NCBI GenBank assembly: GCA_951804985.1
Contig: OX638133.1
Location: 13,350,501-13,414,500 of the forward strand
Length of the DNA: 64,000 bases
DNA from: Dryomyza anilis
Taxonomy: Eukaryota; Arthropoda; Insecta; Diptera; Dryomyzidae
Direction: 5' to 3'
The notes under the pieces were generated by a model. It had not been told where the DNA came from and ran no database searches. It was given only the letters and a program-made list of their open reading frames with translations. Below are positions 33,766-45,934 of the stretch, piece by piece (the first letter of the stretch is position 1; each line of letters starts with the position of its first letter). A program made the position numbers and the translations under genes.

Positions 33766-33873
33766 GGTCCGTTTTCACCATCTTCGGTTAAGCACTAACT
33801 GCCACTTTAACTTAGAGTTACCAATAGAATATATGGAATTGAAACACTTAACTGGACATTGTGAAAACGGCCC
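33766..33873 (-). mobile_element. 108-bp Harbinger-like MITE, second copy, opposite orientation
   Basis: Exactly the length of the 33.55 kb copy, and its complement. GGTCCGTTTTC and GAAAACGGCCC ends are flanked by TAA on both sides (33763-33765, 33874-33876). It sits 112 bp from the first copy, forming a larger hairpin. Confidence 0.82.
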
Positions 33874-34191
33874 TAAATCTACTGCAGTATAAGAGATTTT
33901 ACTATTTTTCGGATATTTATTTTTATTCGTTAAATGTTAGCAAAAAGCAAAACCATAACTCAAAGTTATTCATTTTTGTCTCCATCTCGAAAATGAAACA
34001 TTTGCCTGTATTTTAGGTAGTACCTCTTAAAACTCAATAACACCACAAGTGGGGATCGAGACCCTTTTAAAAATATTGTGTACGAAGTACAAGTGCCTAT
34101 TAATTTAAGCAAATTGTCTGCCGAATCCCACTCTTAATTTTGGATGTGTTTAATGTTCAAAATACGACGCATTGTCGCAAAGGGGATGTCG

Positions 34192-35270
34192 CACAGTAGA
34201 CTCAAATGCTCTAAAATCGGGTGAAATTCATTATTTTCGGAACCACTCAACCGATTTTAAAATTTTAAAAATTATTATATTGTCGTTGTAGAACGAAAAG
34301 TCACCAAATATATTTTTATGAAAAACTTTAATTTTGAGTTATTTTAAAAAGAAATTGATGCATTTTTAATGTTGAAATATCAATTAATAGATTTACATTT
34401 TCTTATCATATGGTAAAAAATTGAGAATATCGATTAACAATTGATAGATATATAAAGATTTTTGTAAATGAATATTTGGCATTTTGAAAATGTATTTGGT
34501 GACTATTCATTCTACAATGACAATATAGAGAATTTAAGTTTAGAAATTGCAGATTACGTCTTTAATGGTTATGATCAGTAAAGTTGAAATTTTGTTCGTG
34601 AAAAATCTTTCAAAAATTGTAAAATAACCAAAAGTAATCTGATTTTAAAATTTCTTCGGTTTGTGAGATCTAAAGATTAAGATCTAAAGAAAATTTGTTC
34701 ATTTGAGAAAATATCGAGTTTAGTTTTGTAGATATTAATATGAACATGCATTTTTTTTTCATTTTGGAAGACTTTATTTTAGAATTTATACATAGATAAT
34801 ACATTATACATTAAAACCAAAATATTTGTATAGGAATTTTATAAACAATTTATACATAAATCACAAACTGAAACTGTTTTTAAATATGTCCAGTATACAT
34901 AAAATTATAAACTGGAAAAAATTATTTGTTTTTTTGAAATATTGGACTTTTCCGCAAAGCTCAATGAAAACATTTCTTCTTTTTGATATTTTTTACAACT
35001 TAATGTAAGCATTTCTCAAACCAAACATTTTTAAAATCGTATAGTTTTTGGATTTTTTTACAATTTTTGAAAGATTTTTCATGAAAAAAATATATAATTT
35101 ACTAATTGTTTATATACATAAGTATTGAAAATCCAATCTCCAATCTCCAATACCAAAACTTAAGTAATCTTAAGTATTTTCCATACAATACTTTTTTTAA
35201 TTTAAAATGGGTTGAGTGACTCTAATAATAATAAATTTCACCCGATTTTTGCGCATTCGGGCACACTGTG
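34192..35270. mobile_element. ~1.1 kb element with ~70-bp diverged terminal repeats
   Basis: The left end CACAGTAGACTCAAATGCTC with AAATCGGGTGAAATTCATT is answered at 35200-35270 by AAATTTCACCCGATTTTTGC and GGGCACACTGTG. CACAGTG-type ends resemble hAT, but an 8-bp target duplication is not visible. A 250-bp MITE is nested inside (34277-34529). Confidence 0.6.
34277..34529. mobile_element. MITE, TGTAGAACGAAAAGTCACC family (nested)
   Basis: TGTAGAACGAAAAGTCACCA at the left; the complement, with changes, at the right (TTGGTGACTATTCATTCTAC). It lies in TAT/ATA-rich DNA. Other copies are at 37.05 and 38.35 kb. Confidence 0.75.
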
Positions 35271-35640
35271 TGACGTACGGTGCCCACGAGAGCACCGCAA
35301 ACGTCGCTCAACACTTGCATTGAATTCGGTTCAAGTGGCGAACGCAAAAATATGGAAAATGAACCAACCAAAAAAAAAAAGAACGTGTTGCCCACAGGGG
35401 AGCTGAGCTAGCACCAGCCATTGGTAAACTCAAAATATGTTTGTTTTTGCGTCCTACTCTCGTAAAAATCAGCGAAATTACGTTTGCTCAGTGGGTTCGG
35501 TAGGTTTTAGCGCTAAAACAATAAATAACAAAATATCAGAACAATGTGAATTTTGTTGTCTGGTGGTCGGCGTTCGAGCACAGGTTTTTCACGATTGGGC
35601 GGCAATGGTGTATGAACACCATTTGTATCTATAGATAGAA
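35240..35640. promoter_or_regulatory. GC-richer unique segment, possible promoter or 5' UTR
   Basis: CpG-containing sequence (GTGTGACGTACGG, GTCGCTCAACAC, GTCGGCGTTCGAGC) stands out from the AT-rich surroundings. No long ORF and no conserved domain are seen. It may be an untranslated first exon or an enhancer of the SLC38-like gene or of a gene outside the window. Confidence 0.25.
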
Positions 35641-36416
35641 CACGTATTCTCAAACAAAAGTAATAACATAAATCATGCGTCAGATTGTACGAATAGCGAC
35701 GGACCAGCTGTATCTGTATACAAAGTTACTGCTGTAAAAAAAGTTAAACATTACATGTTGTAACAATTTTTGAAAATCACATAACCATCACAGGATTCAG
35801 AGTGTAGACATTTTCTATTTTACGTATGCGTAACGGACGTTTTATAAAACTTAGAATTTGGAAATATTAAATAAGTATTATTTGAATGGAATTTCTGATT
35901 TTCACAAATCATCTTCTTCTTTTTAATCCGCTGATCGGCGAAATTTAATATTCTGTCAATGAAATTCTATAAATGAAATTCAACTCGGTATCTATTAATT
36001 ATTAAGGATTATATAATAGGCATTATGCTGTATTTAACCAAACGATCCAAATTTCTCTTCATTGCTTATGAAGCTATCTTTTTCCAGGAATGTACACTTT
36101 GAACGTAAACTTTTATTTATATTAAAAAAAGTAATGATTATTCAACTAAATATTATGGTACCCATGATTAACAACAAGTATCAATATACCATCCCTAGCA
36201 TAGATAGTTCTCAAGTTAAAAGCATTTAAAACAATGTTGTCGTAACATATTGCAAAATCCATTAACTATTTCAAATTTACGCAAATTCACGGAGTGTATT
36301 TTCTTTGGGTAATGGAATGGTGCGAATGACGTAGAATCTCAAAAAGGGTTTTTGTATCATTTTGTTCCTTAGCCTGCGAGTATACTCAGAGTACAATCAA
36401 AGTGTGTGGGGGTCGT

Positions 36417-38008
36417 ACACTCAAAAAAAAAAATTTGCTTAAAATAAATGAAATAATTCGTAAAAAATTACGAAAATTTATTTACGAAATATTTCGTTAA
36501 ATAGAGAAAAATAACTTTCGTACATTTATGATTTAATTTATCTACGAAATATTTTGTAAAATACACAAAAGAACTTTCGTAAATATATGATAAAATTACA
36601 AATATTATTTGTGTATTTTACGAAACTATTCATAGAACTTATCTACGATAGTCATTCGTACATAATACGAAAGATTGTTATTTTTATGTGTAATTTAATG
36701 AATACGGTTGTTTGTTTTGTAGGAAATTTACGAATTGCTTTGTAAAATACACGAATGCCGAGTTTAAAAAAAAACTGACGATGAATATATCGATTTATTC
36801 ATAAAATACGATGTAAAACTGATTTTATACTATTGCACCTTTGACACAAACAGAATTTACACAGAATACATTTTAAAACTTTTTGTATTTTATAACTATC
36901 TGCTTGCGACCTCGAGAGCAATTAATAAAAAATACACTGTTTAAATAAAAAACTGTCACGATGAAAACTGCTATTTGACGCAAACACATTTCTCTTTTTA
37001 CTAATTATTCATTCGTAGATAACACAAATTTTTCGTAAAATTCCTCATATCGTCATTGTAGAACTAAAAGTCACCAAATACATTTTTATGAAAATCTTAA
37101 ACTTTATCATTGTTGGTACTTATTACAAAAAGTAATAAATACATTTTTAAAGTTGAAATATCAATTGATATATTCGCATTTTCTTATCATTTGGTACAAA
37201 TATTGAGATCATTATTCAGAAATTGCCAGATATATAAACATTTTTGTAAATGTATAATTGGCATTTTGAAAATATAGTTGGTGACTTTTAGTTCAACAAC
37301 GACGATATTACCTCACAATTAACAAAAGTTTAGTATTTGTAAAATATGCTATTCTTTCGTAAAGAAATTGTAATAGAAAATAATATAACGAAAGTTTCGT
37401 AATTTAAACGAAATATTCGTAATTTTGTAATTGTTTTAATTTTACGAATACTGATTCATACTATACGAATCTTTCGTAAAAAAATTTTGAAAATAAAAAT
37501 AGATTTTAAAAATATTTCGCGTATTCTAGAAATTATTCGTGTATTTAAAGAAATAAAAAGTTCCGATAAAATATTTTGTAAAATGTCCTAAAAATTATTT
37601 AGAGTGTGCGACCGCGGTACAAAATTAAAATAAAAAGCAGCTCCAAGTTGTTATTTAACGCAAACATATTTCTGTTTTTAATAATTATTCGTAGATAACA
37701 CGAATGTTTCATTTACGAAAGTTTAGTAATTTGTTCGTAAAATGAAAAGCTAATTCATAAAAAATGTTATTCTTTCGCAAAAAAATAATAAAACAAAATG
37801 TTCGTAATTTAAATTAAATATTTTGTAATTTTGTTGTTATTTTAATTTTACGAATATTGATTCGTAATATATACGAATTGTTCGTAAAAAATATTTTGGA
37901 ATTAAAAATATGTAGATAACATATGTTTCGTGTTATCTACGAATTATTCGTATATTTTACAAAATACAAAAATTACGTAAAAATATTTCGTAAATTCTTT
38001 TGGGTGTA
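36417..38008. mobile_element. ~1.6 kb fold-back element with TTCGTAAA repeats
   Basis: TACACTCAAAAAAAAAAAT at the left, TAAATTCTTTTGGGTGTAAA at the right. The inside carries dozens of ACGAAATATTTCGTAAAATA-type words on both strands and a nested MITE at 37047-37308. No coding sequence. Confidence 0.65.
37047..37308. mobile_element. MITE, TGTAGAACGAAAAGTCACC family
   Basis: ATATCGTCATTGTAGAACTA at the left, TTTTAGTTCAACAACGACGA at the right. The TATCGTC end repeats as its complement. It is inserted in the 36.4-38.0 kb fold-back element. Confidence 0.78.
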
Positions 38009-38346
38009 AATAGAAAAAGGAACAAAATCAGCATATAAACTTTAGCAATAACATGATTTCATCTACGTTGGTTTATATCGATTTTGAATGGTATTTATAA
38101 GCTGAAATATATAATGATTTAGAAGTATATTTTAAGAAATTGAAATCCAAACTATTATTTAAATAAATATAAATCGTATTTAGATCGTAAATACAACTTC
38201 AACAAGTTATGCAGCAATACAATTTTATAAAATACAGTACAATAAGTTAGAGTATAAGACATAATTTGCTGTATAAAATTAATATGGCAGGTTCCATCAA
38301 TAAATTTACTCAAAGTTCAAAATATTTGTTTATTAAAAATATATAA

Positions 38347-38609
38347 TTTCGTCGTTGTAGAACGAAAAGTCAGCAAATAAATTTTTAAAATGCCAAATAC
38401 TCATTTTGAAAAATCTTTATAAATCTGACAATTTTTAATTAATTATCACAATTTTTTTCACAGCATGATAATAATATGTAAATCTATTAATTGATTTTTC
38501 AACTTTAAATGATGCATAATTTACTTTTTATAATATAAATCAACAAACTCTAAAATTAAGTTTTTCATAAAAATGTAGTTGGTGACTTTTCGTTCTACAA
38601 CAACGATTT
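38347..38609. mobile_element. MITE, TGTAGAACGAAAAGTCACC family
   Basis: TTCGTCGTTGTAGAACGAAA at the left, TTTTCGTTCTACAACAACGA at the right, both close to the 34.3 kb copy. Single-end remnants also appear at 31145-31180 and 14030-14065. Confidence 0.78.
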
Positions 38610-39654
38610 ATTTGTGTGATATAAAAAATATATTTAATAAAAAAATCATTTATTTGACCCACCTGTCGCTGCAAAATGTAGCTAAACTCGGTCGCGGTAT
38701 TGCGTCTGCTATCGTCCATGTTAGAAAACTACTTCAGTTTTTATTAGTTCGCACGTTCAAGATATGTTGCTGTATTTTATGTACACTGAGAAAATATACT
38801 TATAAAATTTTGAAACATTAAAATTAAACACAATTTCGCGTAACTGTAGACAATTTTAAACTGGAGTTTATTTTAATGTATAGCTTTTTGACATTTATTA
38901 TCAAACAAAAACTTTAAAAAAAAGTCGTAATTAAATTTAAGCTCCAGTTTAATTTTGACTATAGTTACGGGCCAATGTTTTAAAATTAAAATAGTATTTA
39001 ATGAAATTCGTTTTAAAATCGAGAATTCGTGACATGCCCATACAAGTATGCAGCATTTACGGTGCGAAATGTATATAACATACATCTAGGGGCAGCATGT
39101 GCGCATCAAACAGAAATTTTGCGTTCGATGTCACGCTGCCTATTATTCATAGCCCCTTTTTAAGGGACGAAATTATATAAAATTTATATAATAAGCAGTA
39201 ATAATGTTGACAGATGATGGGCGTTAGTAAAATAAATTATTGAATTTTACAAATGAAAACTGAACAAAGAATGAAATAAAATTGAAATAAAATATAACTT
39301 CCTTTATACGAATAAATTATAAAAAATAAAATAAAATTAAAAAAATAATTATATATTTTTTTACTAAAATAATTTTTAATAATAATATTTTAAGTTCTGT
39401 GTTAGTAAAAATTATTTTATTTTTTATGAAATTATTTTAAAATGTCTTTAATTGTCGTTTGTTATTAATTATTAAACAATTTCATTTAATTTTAACACAT
39501 TTTCCCTCAGTGTAGCTAAAATTTGGCTAAACAAATTGTTTAAATAAAAACAATGAAATCATTTTAATTGTATCGAACTGACTGCAGTCCTCATTAAACT
39601 ACGACTGGTTCTTGGATTTAATGCTAATCTGTTTAGAATATATGAAGAACCATA

Positions 39655-40321
39655 TACACAGAAAAAATATTGAACGTAAATATAGCAACTGACATTAATT
39701 CAAATAAAATAACAAATTCTATAAATATAATTAATTCGATATACGAATTATTTAGTAGTACAAAAAAATCATTTCTGGGTTCGTGTATATGCTAATAATC
39801 ATACACACCAACCGATAGTTTTACAGTCAATACACAGTTTGACAGCCACTACACAGTTTTACATTTTCTACACAGTATTACAGGTACTGTTGTACCGTTC
39901 TTATTTTACATTAGTTCATCGAAACGCGTGCTTGTCTCTTCGGTTCGTCGAGTCGTTTTCCGTACATGACTTTGATATTCTTCTCTTTTATTTGTGTTTT
40001 CACTTTTATTATAAATAGCTGGTGACGTGAACGCAAACTTCGAACAACAAAAGTAGGTAATTTAAAATAAAAAATATAATTAATAAATAATATATATTTA
40101 TACTTAATAGTAAAATAATAAAATAAATAACAAATAAAAAAAAAACCTTTTTTTTTATCTGGTTTGTTAATTTCCTTTATTTTTTTTTATATAATTTATT
40201 AATTAATATAATAAACTATTTAATCAATAAAATTAAATGTCGTAACGGCTATGAAGTAATTAAAAAATAATTGCTTTGATATTTTTGTTTGCTATATTTA
40301 CATACATATTTTTTCTGTGTA
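39655..40321. mobile_element. ~670-bp MITE, second copy of a pair
   Basis: TACACAGAAAAAATATTGAA and its complement at the right end (ATATTTTTTCTGTGTA). It carries ACACACCAACCGATAGTTTT as in the 10.5 kb copy, with the same gene order of small motifs. Confidence 0.72.
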
Positions 40322-41089
40322 CCTAATTAACTCTGCCAGAACAAAAGCAAGAAAATTCTGCCATTTGTATGTTCTTGTTTTTGCATTGGCTATAATTTTA
40401 TAAATTTTGCAATATTTTAAAAATATTTCGAAATAAATATAAGATTAATTTACAACTACAGAAACTGTTGCAGGTTTTTTTATTTTTTATTAATAAAAAT
40501 GTGAATAAAAAAAGAACAAATAAAATTTAAAATTTTCACACATCTAATTTAATTACAATTGTCGAACGTTCAAAGAACAAACAGTTCGATTAAATGAAAA
40601 CAAGACCAAGTTTTTTTTTCTATTTGTCCTTTTCGTTGATTTGTTTACCCAATCGTCGAGGTTCGTGTGTGTGTGTGTAAGCATGCGTCTAAGGACGAAA
40701 AGGTGTGAAATAAAGTCGTCGCTTTGTAGATATTCGCGTTGTATGTTGTCGTGTCTGCAAACGTGTTTCATTAATTGGCATGTTGTAATTTTCATATTTT
40801 TATTTATTTGTTTGTATTTTTATTAGTATTTTTATTTGTATTTTCACCTGGTTTGTCTTTTACCTTGAACAAAATTGTGATTTATTTTGAGATTTTTTTT
40901 ATTATTATAATTATTATGCTTTGGAATTTGTCTAACACTTTTTATATTATTTCAACAAGATTTGCACTTTTGTCGTTTTCAAAATTCAATACATTTAAGC
41001 AATTTTTATTTGTTGAATTTGCACCAAATAACCGTCGATTAGTAAATCAAACAATAGACAATGTGTTGATATGGCAACCTTTCAAAAGA

Positions 41090-41600
41090 TTTTATTTATT
41101 ATATAAAGACTTGATTTTCATACACTGTGATTTTTTTTTATTTGAAGTGCTCTCAGACACTGGTCTCTCGAACGCAACGGCGCTTGTGATTTCGATAGTT
41201 CGACGATTTCGTTGTGACTGCTGCGTTGATTGTGGCGAAACTTTCAACAAGGATAACGCCGCGTACCGACCGAGTACGAGCAGCGCTGAGCTGAGCTGAG
41301 TTGAGTCCTTTGCATTCAGTCGTTGCCGACCGTCAGATGTTATGTCAGCATTCGTCGTCGTTTTTGCCTCATCATTATCCTTGCAGTGAGCACATCCTTT
41401 GCCAAAGTCGTTGTTTACGTTGTTGCTGCTGCATTTTTTTGTTGTCGGCTTCGTTTTGTTCGTTTGGCATTGAAGTAACGAAGTCACACACGCACACAGT
41501 CAGACAGACAGACACTCACTTCCATATGTGTACCTACTCTTCACCAATACAAAACAATGAAACCGACCGACAACAAATACAATACCGGAAGTGAAAGTTA
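41090..41600 (-). promoter_or_regulatory. GC-richer segment, candidate promoter/leader of the SLC38-like gene
   Basis: A CpG-rich patch with CAACAACG-type repeats typical of insect 5' leaders. It gives ORFs on both strands, none with known similarity. On the minus strand an ATG at 41525 is followed by GAA and a donor-like GTGAGT (exon end 41520) in phase 0, which would fit the phase-0 exon at 25571. On the plus strand a TCAGTC initiator-like word is at 41316. Assignment is speculative. Confidence 0.3.
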
Positions 41601-41789
41601 TTTGTGGACATTTTGAACCATTATAATATATGAGAGAGGTTGGCAAAGAGCGTCAGAAGCACTGCTTGATGACTTAGAGCGCAATGAGCATACAAAGCTT
41701 TTGTTAAACTGTTATATTAAACATTCACTGGAAGAAATGCCATAGTGAATATCTTAGAAGTTTTAATTTTATTTAAGAAAATTAAGAAA

Positions 41790-41840
41790 TTTAACATAAA
41801 ACAAAATTCTGTTAAAATAAATTTTGTTTTATGTTAAATT
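41790..41840. repeat. AT-rich inverted repeat
   Basis: TTAACATAAAACAAAATTCT and AAATTTTGTTTTATGTTAAA are complementary across a short loop. Confidence 0.6.
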
Positions 41841-41841
41841 T

Positions 41842-43555
41842 CAAAAAAATATAAACTAAATAACTAAAAAAAATATTTTTCGATTTGATATATAAAAATT
41901 TCACAAGTTAATTGTGTACAAAATTTTTATAAAAAAATAATATTTATTTATTTACAAAGCAGAGACAATGTTTTTGAATAGATGACCTCAAAGAACGGGT
42001 TCTGGCATCTGAAACGTTATTTAAAAAATGTTTGGGAGTTGTTTTCTAAGAAAAAAAGAACCCTAATAATTTTCTTGGAAACGGAACCGATACAGATAAA
42101 AAAAGAAGTTCCGAAAAAAGATTTCATAAAAATATTCTACAGTTGTCTAATTGTTTGAAAAGATGTTTTCTAAGAAAAACGTGAAGTAACAAATTTATTT
42201 AATCTTGATTTAAATAAATAAACGTAATCACCGCGCTATAAAATTGACTAATATTAAACGATTTTTTATTTTGAAAAATATAATTCAAAATATAAAATAA
42301 ATAGTATAAATAATATAGTAGAAAATTAGTATTTTATTCGAGAAATTTATTTAATAATGTGCAATATTTATTCATTTTGAGAATAATTTGTAAAGGTCAA
42401 TTTTAAGTTTTTTTTTTAATGAAAATATCCAAAACTCAAAATATATAAACTTTTTACCTTTTTGGATAACTCAAAAACATCAAAATGTAGAAAATTTGTT
42501 CAATCTACTGTAAAAATCTAAAAAAACGTAGTTTTTAACTTTTGGTTATCTGAAAAACATTTAAATGTCGAACAAAAATTTGAATAAGCCTTTTTAGAAA
42601 TTTAGGTGATTCAATTAATTTTTACTTTTTAAAATATTTCTCAAAAATAAAACTTCAAAATAACTTTTAAAAACATTTCTCAAAAACAATAATCATTTCT
42701 GACGTTTCAATGTATTTTTTAAAAATAATGATGAAAATTTAGCTCACTTGCAAAACCGATTAACTTCATAACACACACAATTGCGCAATGTGATGAAATT
42801 GTATATTTTTTAAACTAAATAAACTCTAAACTAAATATTAAAATAAACATTGTAGAATACATAAGTAGAAAAAAAAAATATGAAAATGATGAATATTAAT
42901 ATATTTAAATGTATTAACTTTATTATACCAATATTGGATTTTCTCATGTGTGCAGATCGTACGGTGCTATATAAACATAGGTAAAAATTATGGTTTGCAG
43001 CAAACATATTATGTTACACGTGACTTACATGAATTACTAGGATTTTAAAATAAATATGGTAATAATAAGTTATACTCATAAGTCATTAAATGAATACCAA
43101 AATAATTTAAAAAATTTGGAATTAAAAGTAAAATCCGTTAAAGACATTAAATTTGCGATTTGATTGCTGCAAACAAAATTTTTCTCTGCATGTAAGATTC
43201 AGATTTTAAAATTTTCGTAAAAAATTTTAAAAATATAATGTGTAAAATAAAAATCGAAGCATATTACAATCCAAATGCCAAGTAAAATGTGGTCATGGTT
43301 AGATTGAGGTGCGCAGTATACCTTCCATAAAACCTTTCTTCTTTAAAGCAATAACTCCTAACTCTTCTAAGCAAAATACAATTTTAAGAAATGCTTATTT
43401 AGCTCTGATTTGTTTTGAATGTTTTTACAGTTGGCCTATCAAACTAATAATATTTCATTAGAAAATCATCTAAAACGAGTTGGGAAAGTTAGGTCACATG
43501 GGTAAGTTCGGTCACATGGGGCGGATTTTTATAGTCGGTCGGGCCCGACTATGGA
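41842..43555. other. AT-rich intergenic DNA, nothing recognised
   Basis: Mostly A/T-runs with no ORF of interest and no clear terminal repeats. Confidence 0.5.
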
Positions 43556-44300
43556 ATACCCTACACCTTTGGTGGGGATATTAATGTGGGATATTTAATT
43601 GCATACCTTAATTTTAAAGTTTTTAATTATGCTGAACCTCCCCCCTCAAAATATTATTCATATATCAGAAATTTACTTCTTATATCCCCATAAATTAAAA
43701 AATTTATATAAAAGTATAAAAAACTAAAAAAAATATTTGAAAAATATAATTGGGCTGACCACGCCTATATTTAAAATTTTGAAAGGCTAATATTTCATAG
43801 ATTTGATTTTAATAATTTACGGATCAAATTTCCACTAATTCCAAATTCGGGAAATAATGAAAAAAAAGTGGGCGTATCACGCCCATTTTTGGATCACATA
43901 TTCTTAGGTGAATTCTAATAATACGTTTTAAATTTTATAACTATACCTTGAATACTTTTCGAGTTATTAGTTCTTAAATAGTTATATAAAAGTGACTTGT
44001 ATGGGAGGTGGGCGTGTCCGTTGACTGATTTGGCTCATTTTCAAACTCAGTGCCTACTTTTGGCTAAAATATATTGAGACAAAATTTCATCGCATTCTGA
44101 TCAGTATTTCTCAAGTTATTCTGTATTCGGACAGCAAGACAGCAAGACGGACAGACAGACAAACGGACATGGCTAAACGGACTCGGGTAGTGATGCTGAT
44201 CAAGAATATATATACTTTTCCATACCGGGCACGCCTCCTAAGGGGCGTTACAATATATGCACAAAGTTAATATACCCTGTACCTCATAGGTGTAGGGTAT
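43556..44300. mobile_element. ~745-bp element with ATACCCTACACCT ends
   Basis: ATACCCTACACCT at the left and AGGTGTAGGGTAT at the right form a 13-bp terminal repeat. The inside has GGGCGTG-type blocks and the GACAGACGGACA / ATCAAGAATATATATACTTT stretch common in dispersed fly repeats. Related pieces lie at 15560-15690 and 29840-29920. No ORF. Confidence 0.7.
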
Positions 44301-44836
44301 AAAAATACAGTATTCTGGGTGACATTTATAAATACCATATTTTTAAAATATTGGGAAATAAGTGGAACTATTAGAAAATAAAATATTATATCCCATATAT
44401 ATTTATTTAAATCTGAAATAATTTAATGTTTAATATACGCTAACTGATTCTTTTTGTTGGTTTAATGTAATACTTAGCACAAAATATGTGCTATATTAAT
44501 ATTTTAGTTATCTCTACATGAAAATATAAAGTGATATTTTTCTTTTATCACATATATTTTTCACAGTGTCACAAATCGCGCTCTCACAATATAACATTAT
44601 ATAACAGTTATGAATGCAAGAGAGATAAGTTCAAAAGCACAGCTTTCCGACTCTTATGCGATATGCATGAATGTTTATGAATGAAGACAAACTAAATGCT
44701 TCTCAATATTTACAACAGATGTCGTTGGTAGTTCAATTGGAAACAGTATACAGGGTAATCCTAACATTAAGAACATCAATGTAAACTTTTAGGCGGAATT
44801 TCCAAAAACATTATAATATAAACAATACTTAATACC

Positions 44837-45059
44837 ACACCTAGAAAAAAATTCCCTCTAATCCCATTAAAATTGGTCAATAGGACAATTATTGATTTAA
44901 TAGTATACAAAAAATAAAAATTTCCATAGAAACTCAATGGCAATGTCATGGTATTTTCTAGTATTTAATGGTATTTTCCGATTAAAATAATAATTTATCC
45001 TATTGAATATTTTTAATAGTAAAAAACTATTATTTATATAGTATTTTTTTCTGGGTGCA
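44837..45059. mobile_element. AT-rich MITE, same family as at 5.9 kb
   Basis: ATTGGTCAATAGGACAATTA and the inner TTTAATGGTATTTTCCGATT match the 5.9 kb copy throughout. The ends CTAGAAAAAAAT and TTTTTTTCTGGGT are complementary. Confidence 0.7.
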
Positions 45060-45706
45060 CAAAAGTCGGAAAAGGAGAATTTGTACAATAAAAATTGTAT
45101 AAAATTCTATTATGTCTATGTCTATACCCATTATAAAAACTCACTATAGTTCTCACAATCTACAGTCTATGTTAATGATTTTTAAAATATATTTTATTCA
45201 ATTCAAAGACAAACTAATTAAATATACAGCGGTTTAAAATGTAAATTAAACTAATTGAGTCTATTAAAATGTACATAGAACAACATTAGCATTTTTGTTT
45301 CACAATCCATTGACATAGATCAGTGACTATTCTACACTGCGCTAAAAAAATGGACTTTAAAATGAAAAGAAAAATTGTTAAAATAAACAAAACTTAATTA
45401 AAAAAAATGCATTTAATAAATTTATTTAGACAAATTATTGAATTTAATTTAAACACTTATTTAAAAATCGAGCGACCGTGAAATGATTCTTGTTGTATGC
45501 AGCATTTACGCGTTAAACTGAATCATTATGATCGATATCACCTCGGCATATAATTCGTTTTCCTTTTTTGTAAATATCAGTTATTATAATTCATTTCATT
45601 TAAAATATAATTCAGCACAATGTGTTTTAAAATATTTTAATAGTAAATGTCTTTAAATTAAGTGTATTTGTGTTGTAAATCAAATAAAATATATGTATTA
45701 TATATA

Positions 45707-45924
45707 TATCGTCGGTGATATTGCAAAGCCGCCTATCTACATTTTTACAAAATGAATTTTACTGAAGAAACTAAACTATTTTCAGTCTTAATTCTGCACT
45801 TACTTCATACAAAATTAAGTGTGTCATAAGTTATAATGACATTTATCTAATTTATACGATCACCATATTATAAAAACCCGATTATAACACAAAATTAGGC
45901 GGTTTTGCATTATCACCGACGATA
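45707..45924. mobile_element. 218-bp MITE with ATATCGTCGGTGATA ends
   Basis: ATATCGTCGGTGATATTGCA and its complement (TGCATTATCACCGACGATAT) form arms of about 30 bp including GCCGCCTA/TAGGCGG. The flanks are TA-rich, consistent with a TA target. No ORF. Confidence 0.82.
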
Positions 45925-45934
45925 TATTATAAAA

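Noticed and set aside
40775..41594. Long open frames (174, 131 and 97 codons) on both strands
   Set aside because: They overlap each other on opposite strands in a GC-richer patch that lacks stops, and none shows a domain. Treated as possible promoter/leader sequence.
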